64,000 bases of DNA from an uncultured Oscillospiraceae bacterium (GCA_934655875.1 CAKUHB010000002.1:1-64000), one strand, 5' to 3'; positions 50,107 to 59,748 are shown, counted from the stretch's first letter. Notes: a model not told the origin generated them from the letters alone. Program-made: numbers and translations.

Positions 50107-50992
50107 GCGGCGGCTGCTGGCCCTGCTTCTTGGGCTGAGCCTGCTGTGCGGCTGTGCAGCAGGCGTCATCACGAGAAGTGGCGAACAGATCTCCTTTTAT
50201 TACTATGCGGATTTGCAGAGCGGCGGCCAGACCGGCGCTCTGGCGGCGGAGCCGTCCGGGATAGGGCCTTCCACCATGCCGGAGCAGGCGCTTTCCCGGT
50301 ATCTGAAAGGCCCGCAGGACGAGACGCTTCTTTTGCCGCTGCAAAAGGGCACGGTCTGTACGGTCGAATCTCTGCAGGACGGTCTTCTGACGCTGCGGCT
50401 GGAGGGACAGGAGCTCCCGGCGGAGACAGTGCAGGACTCGCTGCTGGCCGCCTGTCTGACTATGACCATGTTGCAGCTTGACGGCGTGGAGCAGGTCTCG
50501 CTTCTGCGTGTTTCTGAGAAAGCGGAGCAGTACGACGGGCCGTATACCGCTGATTCCTTCCTGCTGGCCGACGCGTCTGCGCAGAGCCCGGAATATGCAG
50601 TGACGCTCTACTATCCGGGAAGAACCGGACTGCTGGTCAAACGGACGCAGATCCTCAATGCCTCCGATGCCGCGCAGCTGCCGCTGCTGGCGTTGCAGGC
50701 GCTCATCTCCGGGACACCGGTCGATCCGGCGCGCGCCGTTCCCGCGGCGACCCAGGTGCTGGATTTCTCCATCTCGGATGCGACCGCAAACGTCGTCCTC
50801 TCCGATGCATTCATGGCCTGCGACACGTCGGATGCAGCTGCGCGCGGCGCAGTGCGCTCCATCGCGGCGACACTCTGCGCGCTCGATGGGATCTCTGCGG
50901 TGCAGCTCTCCGTGATCGGTGAAGCAGGACTGACCTACATCGACATCTCCCAGCCGATCACTCCGCAGCCAGACTGGTACGCTGCGCAATAA
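50093..50992 (+). CDS. GerMN domain lipoprotein
   Basis: 299 residues. Lipoprotein signal with lipobox LLCGC near 17-21. Two GerMN-type repeats follow: one around 55-170 (ALSRYLKGPQDETLLLPLQ) and one around 185-290 (LPLLALQALISGTP...VLDFSISDATANVVLSDAF). GerM of B. subtilis acts in the sporangium envelope, while LpqB-like proteins pair with two-component kinases (MtrAB). Here it overlaps the kinase gene by 14 bases, which fits a kinase-associated lipoprotein (inference). Confidence 0.9.
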   Translation: MTRHKRRLLALLLGLSLLCGCAAGVITRSGEQISFYYYADLQSGGQTGALAAEPSGIGPSTMPEQALSRYLKGPQDETLLLPLQKGTVCTVESLQDGLLTLRLEGQELPAETVQDSLLAACLTMTMLQLDGVEQVSLLRVSEKAEQYDGPYTADSFLLADASAQSPEYAVTLYYPGRTGLLVKRTQILNASDAAQLPLLALQALISGTPVDPARAVPAATQVLDFSISDATANVVLSDAFMACDTSDAAARGAVRSIAATLCALDGISAVQLSVIGEAGLTYIDISQPITPQPDWYAAQ

Positions 50993-51002
50993 AAAACGCG
51001 AA

Positions 51003-51042
51003 AACGCCCCGGAATGCCGTTCAGCTGGCATTCCGGGGCGTT
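51003..51042. terminator. bidirectional terminator
   Basis: 16-bp stem AACGCCCCGGAATGCC/GGCATTCCGGGGCGTT, loop TTCAGCT-like 8 bases; between the GerMN gene and the convergent zinc-ribbon gene. Confidence 0.9.
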
Positions 51043-51044
51043 CG

Positions 51045-51251
51045 TTACAGGGAATAATCGGCGTCTGAAGCGTCCTGCCGTTTTGCGGCGGGACGGCCGG
51101 GGATCCGCTTGAGCGGATCGTAGCGGAATCTGCGGCAGTGATGTGCGCTGGGCACGACCCCGCAGAACTGACAGATCATGGAGTCCTCATCAATTTTGCC
51201 CGCAAACTGGCAATAGGTGCAATAGCGGTCGATTTTCTTTCGAAACAGCAT
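51045..51251 (-). CDS. small zinc-ribbon protein
   Basis: 68 residues. Two cysteine pairs, CTYC (11-14) and CQFC (27-30), form one probable zinc ribbon; a basic tail with HHCRRFRYDPLKR follows. AAGGAAGG lies upstream of the ATG. Not a recognised family; the size and pattern suggest a nucleic-acid or protein-binding accessory. It is 35 bases downstream of ylbJ on the same strand. Confidence 0.72.
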   Translation of the reverse strand: MLFRKKIDRYCTYCQFAGKIDEDSMICQFCGVVPSAHHCRRFRYDPLKRIPGRPAAKRQDASDADYSL

Positions 51252-51286
51252 GGCAAGCGGCCTTCCTTTTCCGGATTTCTACCCCA

Positions 51287-52366
51287 TTATACACGATGCT
51301 GCGCCGGAATGCTATGGGTTACTTTCCGGAAATACATGCAAAGCATGGTACAGGCCAATAAAACGCACGAGCCTGCCGTCTGAACGGGAGAAGAAACCGG
51401 GAGCGCAGTGGGTACGCACCATGTATCCGCGTGCAGGAGCGATGCAAAAAGTAAACTCAGAGCGGCGGAGATGGCAGCCTGGAGCAGCTTACACGGGAAA
51501 AGCAGCCTGCCTTGCAGTCCTGCGTCTGCGGCGACGGCGCGGCTCTGCGCAAGCACGCTGCATCCGCCGAAGGACAGAAGCGCGGACGCCAGACACAGCT
51601 TCCAGAGAACGGGCAGATCGCAGCTGCCAAGCGCTGCGCACCCGGCGGACAGCTCCATTACCCCGAGCGCCAGCGGCAGCGCCTGCTCCGGCAGCCATGT
51701 CCCGATGGCCAGCAGCAAAAACCGGGAAAGGACGGAAAAGACCGTCACAAACATGCACACCTGCATTGCACTCAGTCCGGCCCTGCGGACAGACTCGGAA
51801 AACGCCGCGGCAAAGCTGATATCAGAGTCCTGCGCCGGCAATGCTGCGGCGTCCCAGCGGCTCGGCCCGCCGCTCAGACGGCAGACAAGAACGGCGGACA
51901 GAAGCTGTACGCCATAGAGAAACGCCCCGGCTGCCGCGCTTCCAAACACCGCGCCGCCGAGAACGCCGAAGATGAACGACGGCCCGGCCTGATTGCAGAC
52001 GGCAAGCGCACGTTCCGCTTCCTGCCTGGTCAGGAGCTTCTTTTCATACAAGCCGCAGGCGATCTGTGTGCCTGCCGGATATCCGCCGAACAGACCGAGC
52101 ACAAAGGCGCTGCCTGCCTGCACCGGCAGCCGCAGCAGCCGAGAGACCGGCCGGGACAACAGCCGCGAGAGCCGCGCGGCGAAGCCCAACTGCAAAAACA
52201 GCTGGCTGCACACAAAAAACGGAAACAGCGACGGCAGTACGACCCCTGCACAGAGTGAAAGACCGTCCTGTGCCGCGCCCGCGGCGACCTCCGGCAGCGA
52301 GATCAATAAAAGCAGCGCGCACCCGAGCCCCAGCGCCTGCGCAAGCTTCGGCAGCTTCTTTCCCAT
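51287..52366 (-). CDS. ylbJ: sporulation integral membrane protein YlbJ
   Basis: 359 residues from the ATG at 52366 (GGAGGAA 8 bases upstream). Nucleoside-recognition (gate) type membrane protein with about eight segments; PSLFPFFVCSQL, GLFGGYPAGTQI and NQAGPSFIFGVLGG are family-typical. YlbJ is made in the mother cell and needed for heat-resistant spores. Divergent from the yqfC-yqfD operon, itself sporulation-linked. Confidence 0.93.
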   Translation of the reverse strand: MGKKLPKLAQALGLGCALLLLISLPEVAAGAAQDGLSLCAGVVLPSLFPFFVCSQLFLQLGFAARLSRLLSRPVSRLLRLPVQAGSAFVLGLFGGYPAGTQIACGLYEKKLLTRQEAERALAVCNQAGPSFIFGVLGGAVFGSAAAGAFLYGVQLLSAVLVCRLSGGPSRWDAAALPAQDSDISFAAAFSESVRRAGLSAMQVCMFVTVFSVLSRFLLLAIGTWLPEQALPLALGVMELSAGCAALGSCDLPVLWKLCLASALLSFGGCSVLAQSRAVAADAGLQGRLLFPCKLLQAAISAALSLLFASLLHADTWCVPTALPVSSPVQTAGSCVLLACTMLCMYFRKVTHSIPAQHRV

Positions 52367-52475
52367 CCGGCGTTCCTCCCATATGCGGATTTCCTGTGCC
52401 AAAAGCCTATGCACGGCAGGAAAGAATTAGTCTGTCCGGCATAGGATAAAGCAAAAAGGAAATGAGGTGTGCGCG

Positions 52476-52772
52476 ATGAATCTGCGTTCCATGCTTGCCG
52501 GTGCGTCCCTTCGTCTGGGCCTGCCGACGGATATCGCGGCCGGGCTGCCGCGGGTGGAGCTGAACGGCTTTTGCGAATGCTCTGTGGATCAGCATACGGG
52601 CATTCTGGAGTATAACCGCGAGCGGATCGTAGTCGGTCTTACGGACGGAACTTTGATCCTGGAAGGGTGCGGGCTGGAGATCCGGCTGATGCACCGCGAC
52701 CGGCTGACCATCACAGGCCGGATCCGGTGCGTGCAGTACGAGGAAGGGAGAAGGCCGGCATGTGGAGCGTGA
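52476..52772 (+). CDS. yqfC: sporulation protein YqfC
   Basis: 98 residues from the ATG at 52476 (GAGGTG upstream; GTG 52467 is an alternative). Matches the YqfC family: LGLPTDIAAGLPRVELNGF, then VDQHTGILEYNRERIVVGL and ITGRI. Made under SigE in Bacilli. It overlaps yqfD by 13 bases; a sporulation promoter is likely between ylbJ and here but was not identified. Confidence 0.92.
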   Translation: MNLRSMLAGASLRLGLPTDIAAGLPRVELNGFCECSVDQHTGILEYNRERIVVGLTDGTLILEGCGLEIRLMHRDRLTITGRIRCVQYEEGRRPACGA

Positions 52773-53947
52773 TCTGCTTTTTTCTCGGCACGGTGCAGCT
52801 GCGCGTGACCGGCGCCAGCCCGGAGCAGTGCCTGCGCCGGCTGACGAGTCAGCGGATCGTGTTCCGCTTTCTGGGAAAGCCGGACGAATTTTCCGCCGAG
52901 ATCGAGGTTCTGCGGCGGGACGTGCCGCGCGCGGAGCGGCAGCTGCTTCGCGGCGGGTGCGAGTGTGAGCCGGTGCAGACGCGCGGCGCACCGGCGATCT
53001 TCGGCGGGCTTCTGCGCAGACCGGTGCTTCTCGTTTTGCTGGCGCTGGCAGTGGCTGCGGCGATCGTGGTGCCGAAATTCGTGTTTTTCTATTCCGTCAG
53101 CGGCAACGAGACCGTCCCGGACGCGCAGATCCTGCGGGAGCTGCGCGAGCTTGGCGTCGGTTTTGGGACGTATGGCCCGTCCATCCGGCCGCAGGAATTA
53201 AAGAATCAGATGCTGCTGCGGATCCCGAAGCTGCAATGGCTGACCGTGCAGCAGAGCGGCATGTGCGCGCGCGTGATTGTCCGCGAGCGGCCAGAGAAGG
53301 AGCCGATTTTGGATCGCCGGACACCGGCCAACGTCATCGCCGCGTGCTCCGGCGTCATCACGCGCGTCTCGGCGGAGGCGGGCTGCTGTCTGTGCAGCCC
53401 CGGGCAGGCAGTCAAACGCGGGGAGCTGCTCGTCTCTGCCTATACGGATTTCGGCTTCAAGACGCAGGTCACGGCTGCGCGCGCGGAAATTTACGCGCAG
53501 ACCGTCCGGACGGCAGACTGCGTGCTGCCTGCGGTGCAGCAGGTCAAGGACACGAGGGAGGAAGCACACAGCATCGTGCGCCTTCGGGTCGGACGCAGGC
53601 GCGTGAAGCTGTTCGGGCGGGACGCGGACGGCAATTTCTATGAAAAACAGACCGAAACCAGAACTTTGACGCTTCCGGGCGGCTTTTCTTTGCCGCTGGG
53701 GATTGAAATTACAAGGATTTGTGAGTATGATACAAGAGATGAAGTAATGCAGGCAGAGGATGTCCACCAGCACCTGCTGGCATTCGTCCAGACGCAGGCG
53801 CAGCGCGAGATGATCGCCGGGACGATCCTCGCAAGCCGGGAGCATATGACGGAAGCGAACGGCGGATACTGCCTGCACGCCGCATTGCAGTGCGAAGAAA
53901 TGATTGCCCGCATGCAGCCGGCAAATCTGAAGGAAGCGATACAATGA
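52760..53947 (+). CDS. yqfD: sporulation protein YqfD
   Basis: 395 residues from the ATG at 52760 (GGGAGAAGG upstream). N-terminal cytoplasmic part, one membrane segment (about 91-115), then an extracytoplasmic domain with PKLQWLTVQQSGMCARVIVRER and AACSGVITRVSAEAG, typical of YqfD (required at stage IV of sporulation). It overlaps phoH by 4 bases (ATGA). The C-terminal 60 residues are helical. Confidence 0.93.
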   Translation: MWSVICFFLGTVQLRVTGASPEQCLRRLTSQRIVFRFLGKPDEFSAEIEVLRRDVPRAERQLLRGGCECEPVQTRGAPAIFGGLLRRPVLLVLLALAVAAAIVVPKFVFFYSVSGNETVPDAQILRELRELGVGFGTYGPSIRPQELKNQMLLRIPKLQWLTVQQSGMCARVIVRERPEKEPILDRRTPANVIAACSGVITRVSAEAGCCLCSPGQAVKRGELLVSAYTDFGFKTQVTAARAEIYAQTVRTADCVLPAVQQVKDTREEAHSIVRLRVGRRRVKLFGRDADGNFYEKQTETRTLTLPGGFSLPLGIEITRICEYDTRDEVMQAEDVHQHLLAFVQTQAQREMIAGTILASREHMTEANGGYCLHAALQCEEMIARMQPANLKEAIQ

Positions 53948-54960
53948 CAGAACGAACCATCAACGCCGAGCGCGTCGAGCAGCTGATCGACGTTTTCGGC
54001 TCCTTTGACGAGAATATCCGAAGGATCGAAGAAGCCTTCGGCGTGAAGATCACGAACCGGAACAACGAGCTGAAGGTCTCCGGCGACGAGGAAGCTGCCG
54101 ACAAGGGCTGCCGCGCCATCGAAGCGCTGCTCGCGCTCTCCGCCAAGGGCGAGGAGATCGACGAGCAGAAGGTGCGCTATCTCATCGGCCTTGTGAACGC
54201 CGGCAACGAGGATCAGGTCAGCAAAATGGCCAAGGACGTCGTCTGCGTGACGGCCAAGGGCCGTCCGGTCAAGGCGAAGACCATCGGCCAGCAGAATTAT
54301 CTGAAGGCTATCGAAAAAAACACCATCACCATCGGCGTCGGCCCTGCCGGCACGGGCAAGACCTATCTTGCCGTGGCAGAAGCTGTCGCAGCCTTCCGCG
54401 CCAAGACAGTCAACCGTATCATCCTGACGCGCCCCGCAGTCGAAGCGGGTGAGCGGCTGGGCTTTCTGCCGGGCGATCTGCAAAACAAGGTCGACCCGTA
54501 TCTGCGACCGCTGTATGACGCGCTGTTTGATATGCTGGGGCCGGAGACCTACGGAAAATACCTCGAACGCGGCAATATCGAGGTCGCACCGCTGGCCTAC
54601 ATGCGCGGCCGCACGCTCGACGACAGCTTCATCATCCTCGATGAGGCGCAGAATACCACCCGCGAGCAGATGAAGATGTTCCTGACGCGTCTCGGCTTCG
54701 GCTCCAAGATCGTCATTACCGGCGATATTACCCAGATCGATCTGCCGGGTGACAAGGTCAGCGGCCTGAAGGAAGCCATCCGCGTGCTTGACGGCGTCGA
54801 GGATATCCAGATCTGCAAGCTGACACCGGCGGACGTTGTGCGCCATGTACTTGTGCAGCGGATCGTCGCCGCCTATGATAAGTACGAAAAGAACCGTCTT
54901 CCGGACGAGCATGCCCGGAAATTCAAACAGAAACCGGATTGGAAGAGAGAAAAGAAATGA
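53944..54960 (+). CDS. phoH: PhoH family ATPase
   Basis: 338 residues from the ATG at 53944. KH-like N-terminal part, then a P-loop ATPase with GPAGTGKT (135-142), LTRPAVEAGERLGFLPGDL, the Walker B DEAQNTT and ITGDITQIDLP. Probably RNA-linked; it commonly precedes ybeY as here, with start and stop codons overlapping (ATGA). Confidence 0.96.
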   Translation: MTERTINAERVEQLIDVFGSFDENIRRIEEAFGVKITNRNNELKVSGDEEAADKGCRAIEALLALSAKGEEIDEQKVRYLIGLVNAGNEDQVSKMAKDVVCVTAKGRPVKAKTIGQQNYLKAIEKNTITIGVGPAGTGKTYLAVAEAVAAFRAKTVNRIILTRPAVEAGERLGFLPGDLQNKVDPYLRPLYDALFDMLGPETYGKYLERGNIEVAPLAYMRGRTLDDSFIILDEAQNTTREQMKMFLTRLGFGSKIVITGDITQIDLPGDKVSGLKEAIRVLDGVEDIQICKLTPADVVRHVLVQRIVAAYDKYEKNRLPDEHARKFKQKPDWKREKK

Positions 54961-55451
54961 AGCATCGCATTGTTATTCGCTGTGAAGCGCACAGCCTGAG
55001 CGACTTTGCGCTCAAGCAGCAGATCGCCAAGTGCATCACTGCCGCCCTTGACCATCAGGGCGTCCGGACGCCGTGCGAGATCAATGTTCTTGTCACCGAC
55101 GACGAGGGCATCCGCGCCATCAATAACGCCTATCGCAAAATCGACAAGGCGACAGACGTGCTTTCGTTCCCGATGTTTGAGCTGACGGCGGGCGAGCTGC
55201 CCGCGTCGTGGGAGCCGTATAAGGATCCGGATACGGGCCTTGTGCCGCTGGGCGATATGGCCATCAGCCTTGAGCGCGCCAAGCAGCAGGCCGCAGAGTT
55301 CGGCCACAGCGCCAGACGCGAGGTCGGCTATCTGACCATCCACTCGATCCTGCATCTGCTGGGCTATGACCATGTGGATGAGGGGCCGATGAAAAAGCAG
55401 ATGCGCGCCGCAGAAGAAGCGATTCTTGCTGAAATTGAACTTCCAAGATAA
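54957..55451 (+). CDS. ybeY: rRNA maturation endoribonuclease YbeY
   Basis: 164 residues from the ATG at 54957. Zinc-dependent RNase for 16S rRNA 3' end processing and ribosome quality control. Metal motif HSILHLLGYDH with three His is intact; NAYRKIDKATDVLSFPM is typical. Longer loop (ELPASWEPYKDPDTG) before GDMAIS is common in Clostridia. era follows after 10 bases. Confidence 0.96.
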   Translation: MKHRIVIRCEAHSLSDFALKQQIAKCITAALDHQGVRTPCEINVLVTDDEGIRAINNAYRKIDKATDVLSFPMFELTAGELPASWEPYKDPDTGLVPLGDMAISLERAKQQAAEFGHSARREVGYLTIHSILHLLGYDHVDEGPMKKQMRAAEEAILAEIELPR

Positions 55452-55461
55452 GGAGATACCT

Positions 55462-56352
55462 ATGAAAACCAAAACCGCGATGATCACGATTGCCGGCCGC
55501 CCGAACGTCGGCAAATCCACGCTGGCCAACGCCCTCGTCGGAGAGAAAATCGCCATCGTATCCCATAAGCCCCAGACGACCCGCAACCGTATCTGCGCCA
55601 TCGTTGACCGCGGCGACACACAGCTGGTCTTTATCGACACGCCGGGCTTCCACCGTCCGCGGACGAAGCTGGGCGACTATATGGTGAACGTCGTCAATCA
55701 GTCGGTCGCCGACGTCGACGCCGTCATTCTGCTGGTCGAGCCGATCGCCAACGTCGGCCCGCAGGAGCAGGAGCTGGTCGAGAAGATCAAGGCCGCCGGC
55801 GTTCCCGCGATCCTCGTCATCAACAAGATCGACACCGTGGAAAAGGAAAACCTTCTGCCGGTGATCGCGGCCTATAAGGATCTCATGGACTTTGTGGACG
55901 TCATTCCCATCAGCGCCAAATGGCACGACGGTCTTGACAGCCTCATGCAGGTCTGTGAGAGCTTCGCGCAGGAAGGGCCGTTCATGTTCCCGGAGGGCAT
56001 CTCGACGGACATGCCTGAAAAGCAGGTCATGGCCGAGATCATCCGCGAAAAGCTTCTATGGAACCTCGAAAAGGAGATCCCGCACGGCACCGCGGTCGAG
56101 ATCACGAAATTTTCCGAGCGCGACGACGGTATCATCGACATTGACGCGACCATCTACTGCGAAAAGGCCAGCCACAAGGGCATCATCATCGGCAAAAACG
56201 GCCAGATGCTCAAAAAGATCAGCTCCGACGCCCGCAAGGACTGCGAGCGCTTCATGGGCACAAAGGTCTTTTTGCAGACGTGGGTGCGCGTCAAGGAAAA
56301 CTGGCGCGACAGCGACTTCATGATCTCCAACTTCGGCTATCACAAGGAGTAA
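55462..56352 (+). CDS. era: GTPase Era
   Basis: 296 residues from the ATG at 55462 (AAGGAGA upstream). 30S assembly GTPase with G1 GRPNVGKST, G3 DTPG, G4 NKID, and a C-terminal KH domain (KGIIIGKNGQMLKKI) that binds the 16S 3' end. In the run phoH-ybeY-era-yqzL-recO, the usual Firmicute order. Confidence 0.97.
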   Translation: MKTKTAMITIAGRPNVGKSTLANALVGEKIAIVSHKPQTTRNRICAIVDRGDTQLVFIDTPGFHRPRTKLGDYMVNVVNQSVADVDAVILLVEPIANVGPQEQELVEKIKAAGVPAILVINKIDTVEKENLLPVIAAYKDLMDFVDVIPISAKWHDGLDSLMQVCESFAQEGPFMFPEGISTDMPEKQVMAEIIREKLLWNLEKEIPHGTAVEITKFSERDDGIIDIDATIYCEKASHKGIIIGKNGQMLKKISSDARKDCERFMGTKVFLQTWVRVKENWRDSDFMISNFGYHKE

Positions 56353-56427
56353 TCTGCCCTGCGGCAAAAACCCCCAGCATAGCGCCTGCCGGTTCCGCTC
56401 ATCCTAACCGTAAAGGAGGATGCAGCG

Positions 56428-56583
56428 ATGAAACCGGAATTTTTGTGGGAGATCTTTACCGAGACCGGCGCGCCGGAAGCGTATCTGCTGTATAAGGACG
56501 CCGGACGCGCGCAGGCAGTCAAAAGGGAAGCGGCCTATGTATCTGACGACGCGGGGGCTTGTCCTCCGGACAACCGAATATAA
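56428..56583 (+). CDS. yqzL: YqzL family small protein
   Basis: 51 residues, preceded by a very strong AAAGGAGGA at 8-base spacing. The start KPEFLWEIFTETGAPEAYLL followed by YKD matches the YqzL pattern (W-x2-F-x2-TG-x3-AYLLYK), and the position between era and recO is the same as in B. subtilis. Its last 47 bases overlap recO in another frame, so the C-terminal third may not be constrained. Function unknown. Confidence 0.85.
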   Translation: MKPEFLWEIFTETGAPEAYLLYKDAGRAQAVKREAAYVSDDAGACPPDNRI

Positions 56584-57277
56584 GGAGACCGACCGCATCC
56601 TGACGGTCCTGACCGCGGAGGACGGCCTGCTGACGCTCAAAGCGCGGGGCGTGCGCTCGAACCGCAGCAAGCTCAAGGGTGCATGCCAGCTTCTGACCTA
56701 TGCGGAGTTTACCGTCAACGAAGCGCGCGGCTTCCGCTTTATCAGCGAGGCGACGGCCATCGAGATGTTTGCCGGTCTGCGAAATGACATCGTTCTTCTG
56801 GCGCTGGGCAGCTATTTTGCCCAGCTGGCCGAGGTCCTGTCGCAGGAGGACGCGGCAAGCCCAGCGCTTCTGAGCCTCATCCTGAACGCACTCTACGCGC
56901 TCTCGAAGCTTCAGAAACCGCCGCGGCTCGTCAAAGCGGCGACGGAGCTTCGGCTGGCGGCCATTGCCGGGTATCAGCCGGAGCTGTCCGGCTGCTGTGT
57001 GTGCGGAAACCCGGAGCCGGACCGGTTCTCTATCGCGGACGGCACGCTGGAGTGCGCCGCCTGCCGCTCGGGCGATGGGGTACGGATGCCGCTCTCACCG
57101 GCATCTCTGGCCGCCATGCGGTATATCCTTTCGTGCCCGGAGAAGAAGCTGTTTTCGTTTTCCATTTCGGGCGCGGCAGAAAAGGAGCTGTGCGACGCGG
57201 CGGAGAGCTATCTGCTCACGCAGCTCGAGCGCAGCTTTTATACATTGGATTTCTATAAATCCCTGCATATCGAATAA
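56537..57277 (+). CDS. recO: DNA repair protein RecO
   Basis: 246 residues. Mediates RecA loading and strand annealing in RecFOR repair. N-terminal OB fold (LTTRGLVLRTTEYKETDRIL) and a helical domain with zinc-binding C-x2-C pairs (CCVCG near 156-160 and CAAC near 177-180). AAAAGGGAAG precedes the ATG, inside yqzL. mutS2 begins 12 bases after. Confidence 0.95.
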   Translation: MYLTTRGLVLRTTEYKETDRILTVLTAEDGLLTLKARGVRSNRSKLKGACQLLTYAEFTVNEARGFRFISEATAIEMFAGLRNDIVLLALGSYFAQLAEVLSQEDAASPALLSLILNALYALSKLQKPPRLVKAATELRLAAIAGYQPELSGCCVCGNPEPDRFSIADGTLECAACRSGDGVRMPLSPASLAAMRYILSCPEKKLFSFSISGAAEKELCDAAESYLLTQLERSFYTLDFYKSLHIE

Positions 57278-57289
57278 GGAACATTACGT

Positions 57290-59674
57290 ATGAATGAACA
57301 ATATGAAAAATCCATAACCAAGCTGGAGCTGGACAAGGTTCTGGCGCTGCTGGCCGATCAGGCTTCCTCGCAGGCGGCTAAGGAGCGCTGCATGGCGCTG
57401 CGCCCGCTGGACGACGCGGATGAGATCCGCCGCAAGCTGGAAGAGACCTCTGCGGCCTGCGCATGCATCACGGTCAAGGGCTCGCCGGGCTTCGGCGGGC
57501 TGTATGACGTCGGTGCGTCGGTAGACCGCGCGTACCGCGGCGGCTGTCTCAGCCCGGAGGAGCTGCTGCGCATCGCGGCGGTCCTCAAATCTGCCCGCCA
57601 AACGAAGAGCTACGCAGAGGGCGAGGGCAAAAGCGTGCAGGAGCCGTCGGTGCTGGATATTTATTTTCAGCAGCTGACGACAAATAAATACCTCGAAGAG
57701 CGAATCTTCAACTCCATTCTTTCCAAGGATGAGATCGCCGATGCGGCCAGCTCGGAGCTTGCATCCATTCGCCGGAAGATCCGGCAGCAAAGCTCCAAAA
57801 TCCGTGAATCCCTCCAGAAGATCATCACATCCCCGGCCTACGCCAAGATCCTGCAGGAGCCGATCGTGACCATCCGGTCCGACCGTTTTGTGGTGCCGGT
57901 CAAGGCGGAGTGCAAGGGGCAGCTGCCCGGTCTGGTGCATGACGTGTCCTCTTCCGGCAGTACGTATTTTATTGAGCCGATGTCCGCCGTCAACGGCAAC
58001 AACGAGCTGCGCGAGTTGTTTATGGCGGAGCGCAAGGAGATCGAGCGTATTCTCGCCGAGCTTTCCGCAGAGGCCGCCGACCACCGCGAGCAGATCAAGC
58101 TGGACTACGACGTTCTGCTGGATCTCGAGTGCGTGTTTGCGCGCGGAAGACTTTCATTTGCCATGAAGGCCATCTGCCCGGAGGTCCGGACGGACGGACA
58201 GCTGAACCTCATCCGCGCCCGCCATCCGCTCATCACCGGCAAGACCGTCGTGCCGATCTCCGTGCGGCTGGGAAGCGACTTTGATACGCTCATCATCACC
58301 GGCCCAAACACCGGCGGCAAGACCGTCACGCTCAAAACCATCGGCCTGCTGACGCTCATGGCCGAATGCGGCCTGCATATCCCGGCTGACGACGGCAGCT
58401 CCATCAATGTCTACGAGCACGTCTTTGCCGATATCGGCGACGAGCAGTCCATCGAGCAGTCGCTGTCCACGTTCTCGTCCCACACGAAAAACATCGTGGA
58501 GATCCTCAAGGTCTGCGACCGCGACAGCCTCATCCTTTTTGACGAGCTTTGCGCCGGTACCGACCCGGCGGAGGGCGCTGCGCTGGCCATCGCCATCATC
58601 GAGTTTTGCCGCAAATGCGGCGCGGGCGTCGCGGCCACGACGCACTACGCCGAGCTGAAGCTCTACGCCATGCGGACGCCGGGCGTCATGAATGCCTCGT
58701 GCGAGTTCAACGTCGAGACGCTCCAGCCGACCTACCGGCTGCTCATCGGCGTGCCGGGCAAGTCCAACGCGTTTGCCATTTCTAGGCGGCTGGGGCTGGA
58801 CGACGCCATTCTGGAGCAGGCCAGAAGCCTTGTCAGCCAGAATGACGTGAACTTCGAGGATGTCCTCTCGCAGCTCGATCAGCAGCGGCAGGAGATGGAA
58901 AAGGCGAAGGAGGAAGCCGAGCGCCTGCGCCGCGAGACGGAAAAGCAGAAGGAAAAATCCGACGAATATTACGCGCAGATCAAGCTGGAAAAGGAAAAGG
59001 CGGCCCAGCAGGCGCGCAAGGAAGCACAGTATATCATCGACGATGCCCGCCGCGCAGCTGATGCCGTCTATGAAGAGCTGAAGCAGCTGCGCAAGCAGGC
59101 GAAAAACGGCGCGTTCGTCCCCGGCTCCAACGGAAAGCAGGCGGAGCTGCGCCGCAGTCTCAACGAGGCAGAGCAGAAAATGCAGCCCCAGCGCGAGCAG
59201 AAGACAAGACCGGAGGCCACCCGCGCCATCCGCGTGGGCGACACGGTGGAGCTGATCAAGCTCGGAACGAAGGCGACGGTATTGGCCATCAACAAGGACG
59301 GCAGCTACCGCCTGCGCGCCGGGATCATGCAGGTGACGGCGAAGCCGGACGAGGTGTATCTGCTCGAAAACGAGACGCAGAACGCGGCCAAAAAGGTCAT
59401 CGCCGGCAAGGTGCGCGAGCTGAAGGCGGCTGCGCAGCCGGAGCTTGACATCCGCGGCATGGCGGTCGATGAAGCGCTCCCGGTCCTTGATAATTTCCTG
59501 GACGCCGCGTACATGGGGAATCTGCCGAATGCGCGCATCATCCACGGCAAGGGCACGGGCGTCCTGCGCGCGGCCGTGCAGGACGAGCTGCGGCGCTGCA
59601 AATACGTCAAATCGTTCCGCCTCGGCGTATACGGTGAGGGCGAAAGCGGCGTGACGATCGTCGAATTTAAGTAA
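57290..59674 (+). CDS. mutS2: endonuclease MutS2 / ribosome rescue factor
   Basis: 794 residues. MutS-like ATPase with Walker A GPNTGGKT (near 338-345), LFDELCAGTDPAEGAALA and TTHYAELK; a long coiled coil (about 520-640, Glu/Lys/Arg-rich) and a C-terminal Smr endonuclease domain (about 715-794) with LDIRGM and HGKGTGVLR. Suppresses recombination and, in B. subtilis, splits collided ribosomes. All domains are intact. Confidence 0.97.
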   Translation: MNEQYEKSITKLELDKVLALLADQASSQAAKERCMALRPLDDADEIRRKLEETSAACACITVKGSPGFGGLYDVGASVDRAYRGGCLSPEELLRIAAVLKSARQTKSYAEGEGKSVQEPSVLDIYFQQLTTNKYLEERIFNSILSKDEIADAASSELASIRRKIRQQSSKIRESLQKIITSPAYAKILQEPIVTIRSDRFVVPVKAECKGQLPGLVHDVSSSGSTYFIEPMSAVNGNNELRELFMAERKEIERILAELSAEAADHREQIKLDYDVLLDLECVFARGRLSFAMKAICPEVRTDGQLNLIRARHPLITGKTVVPISVRLGSDFDTLIITGPNTGGKTVTLKTIGLLTLMAECGLHIPADDGSSINVYEHVFADIGDEQSIEQSLSTFSSHTKNIVEILKVCDRDSLILFDELCAGTDPAEGAALAIAIIEFCRKCGAGVAATTHYAELKLYAMRTPGVMNASCEFNVETLQPTYRLLIGVPGKSNAFAISRRLGLDDAILEQARSLVSQNDVNFEDVLSQLDQQRQEMEKAKEEAERLRRETEKQKEKSDEYYAQIKLEKEKAAQQARKEAQYIIDDARRAADAVYEELKQLRKQAKNGAFVPGSNGKQAELRRSLNEAEQKMQPQREQKTRPEATRAIRVGDTVELIKLGTKATVLAINKDGSYRLRAGIMQVTAKPDEVYLLENETQNAAKKVIAGKVRELKAAAQPELDIRGMAVDEALPVLDNFLDAAYMGNLPNARIIHGKGTGVLRAAVQDELRRCKYVKSFRLGVYGEGESGVTIVEFK

Positions 59675-59720
59675 GCGCCGCATATAAATGGAATAAAATG
59701 GACGTCAACTTAAATAATGA

Positions 59721-59748
59721 TTGACATTTCAATGAAATTTGCTAAAAT
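59721..59748 (+). promoter_or_regulatory. promoter of the HPr-like gene
   Basis: TTGACA (59721-59726), 16-bp spacer, TAAAAT (59743-59748). Confidence 0.75.
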
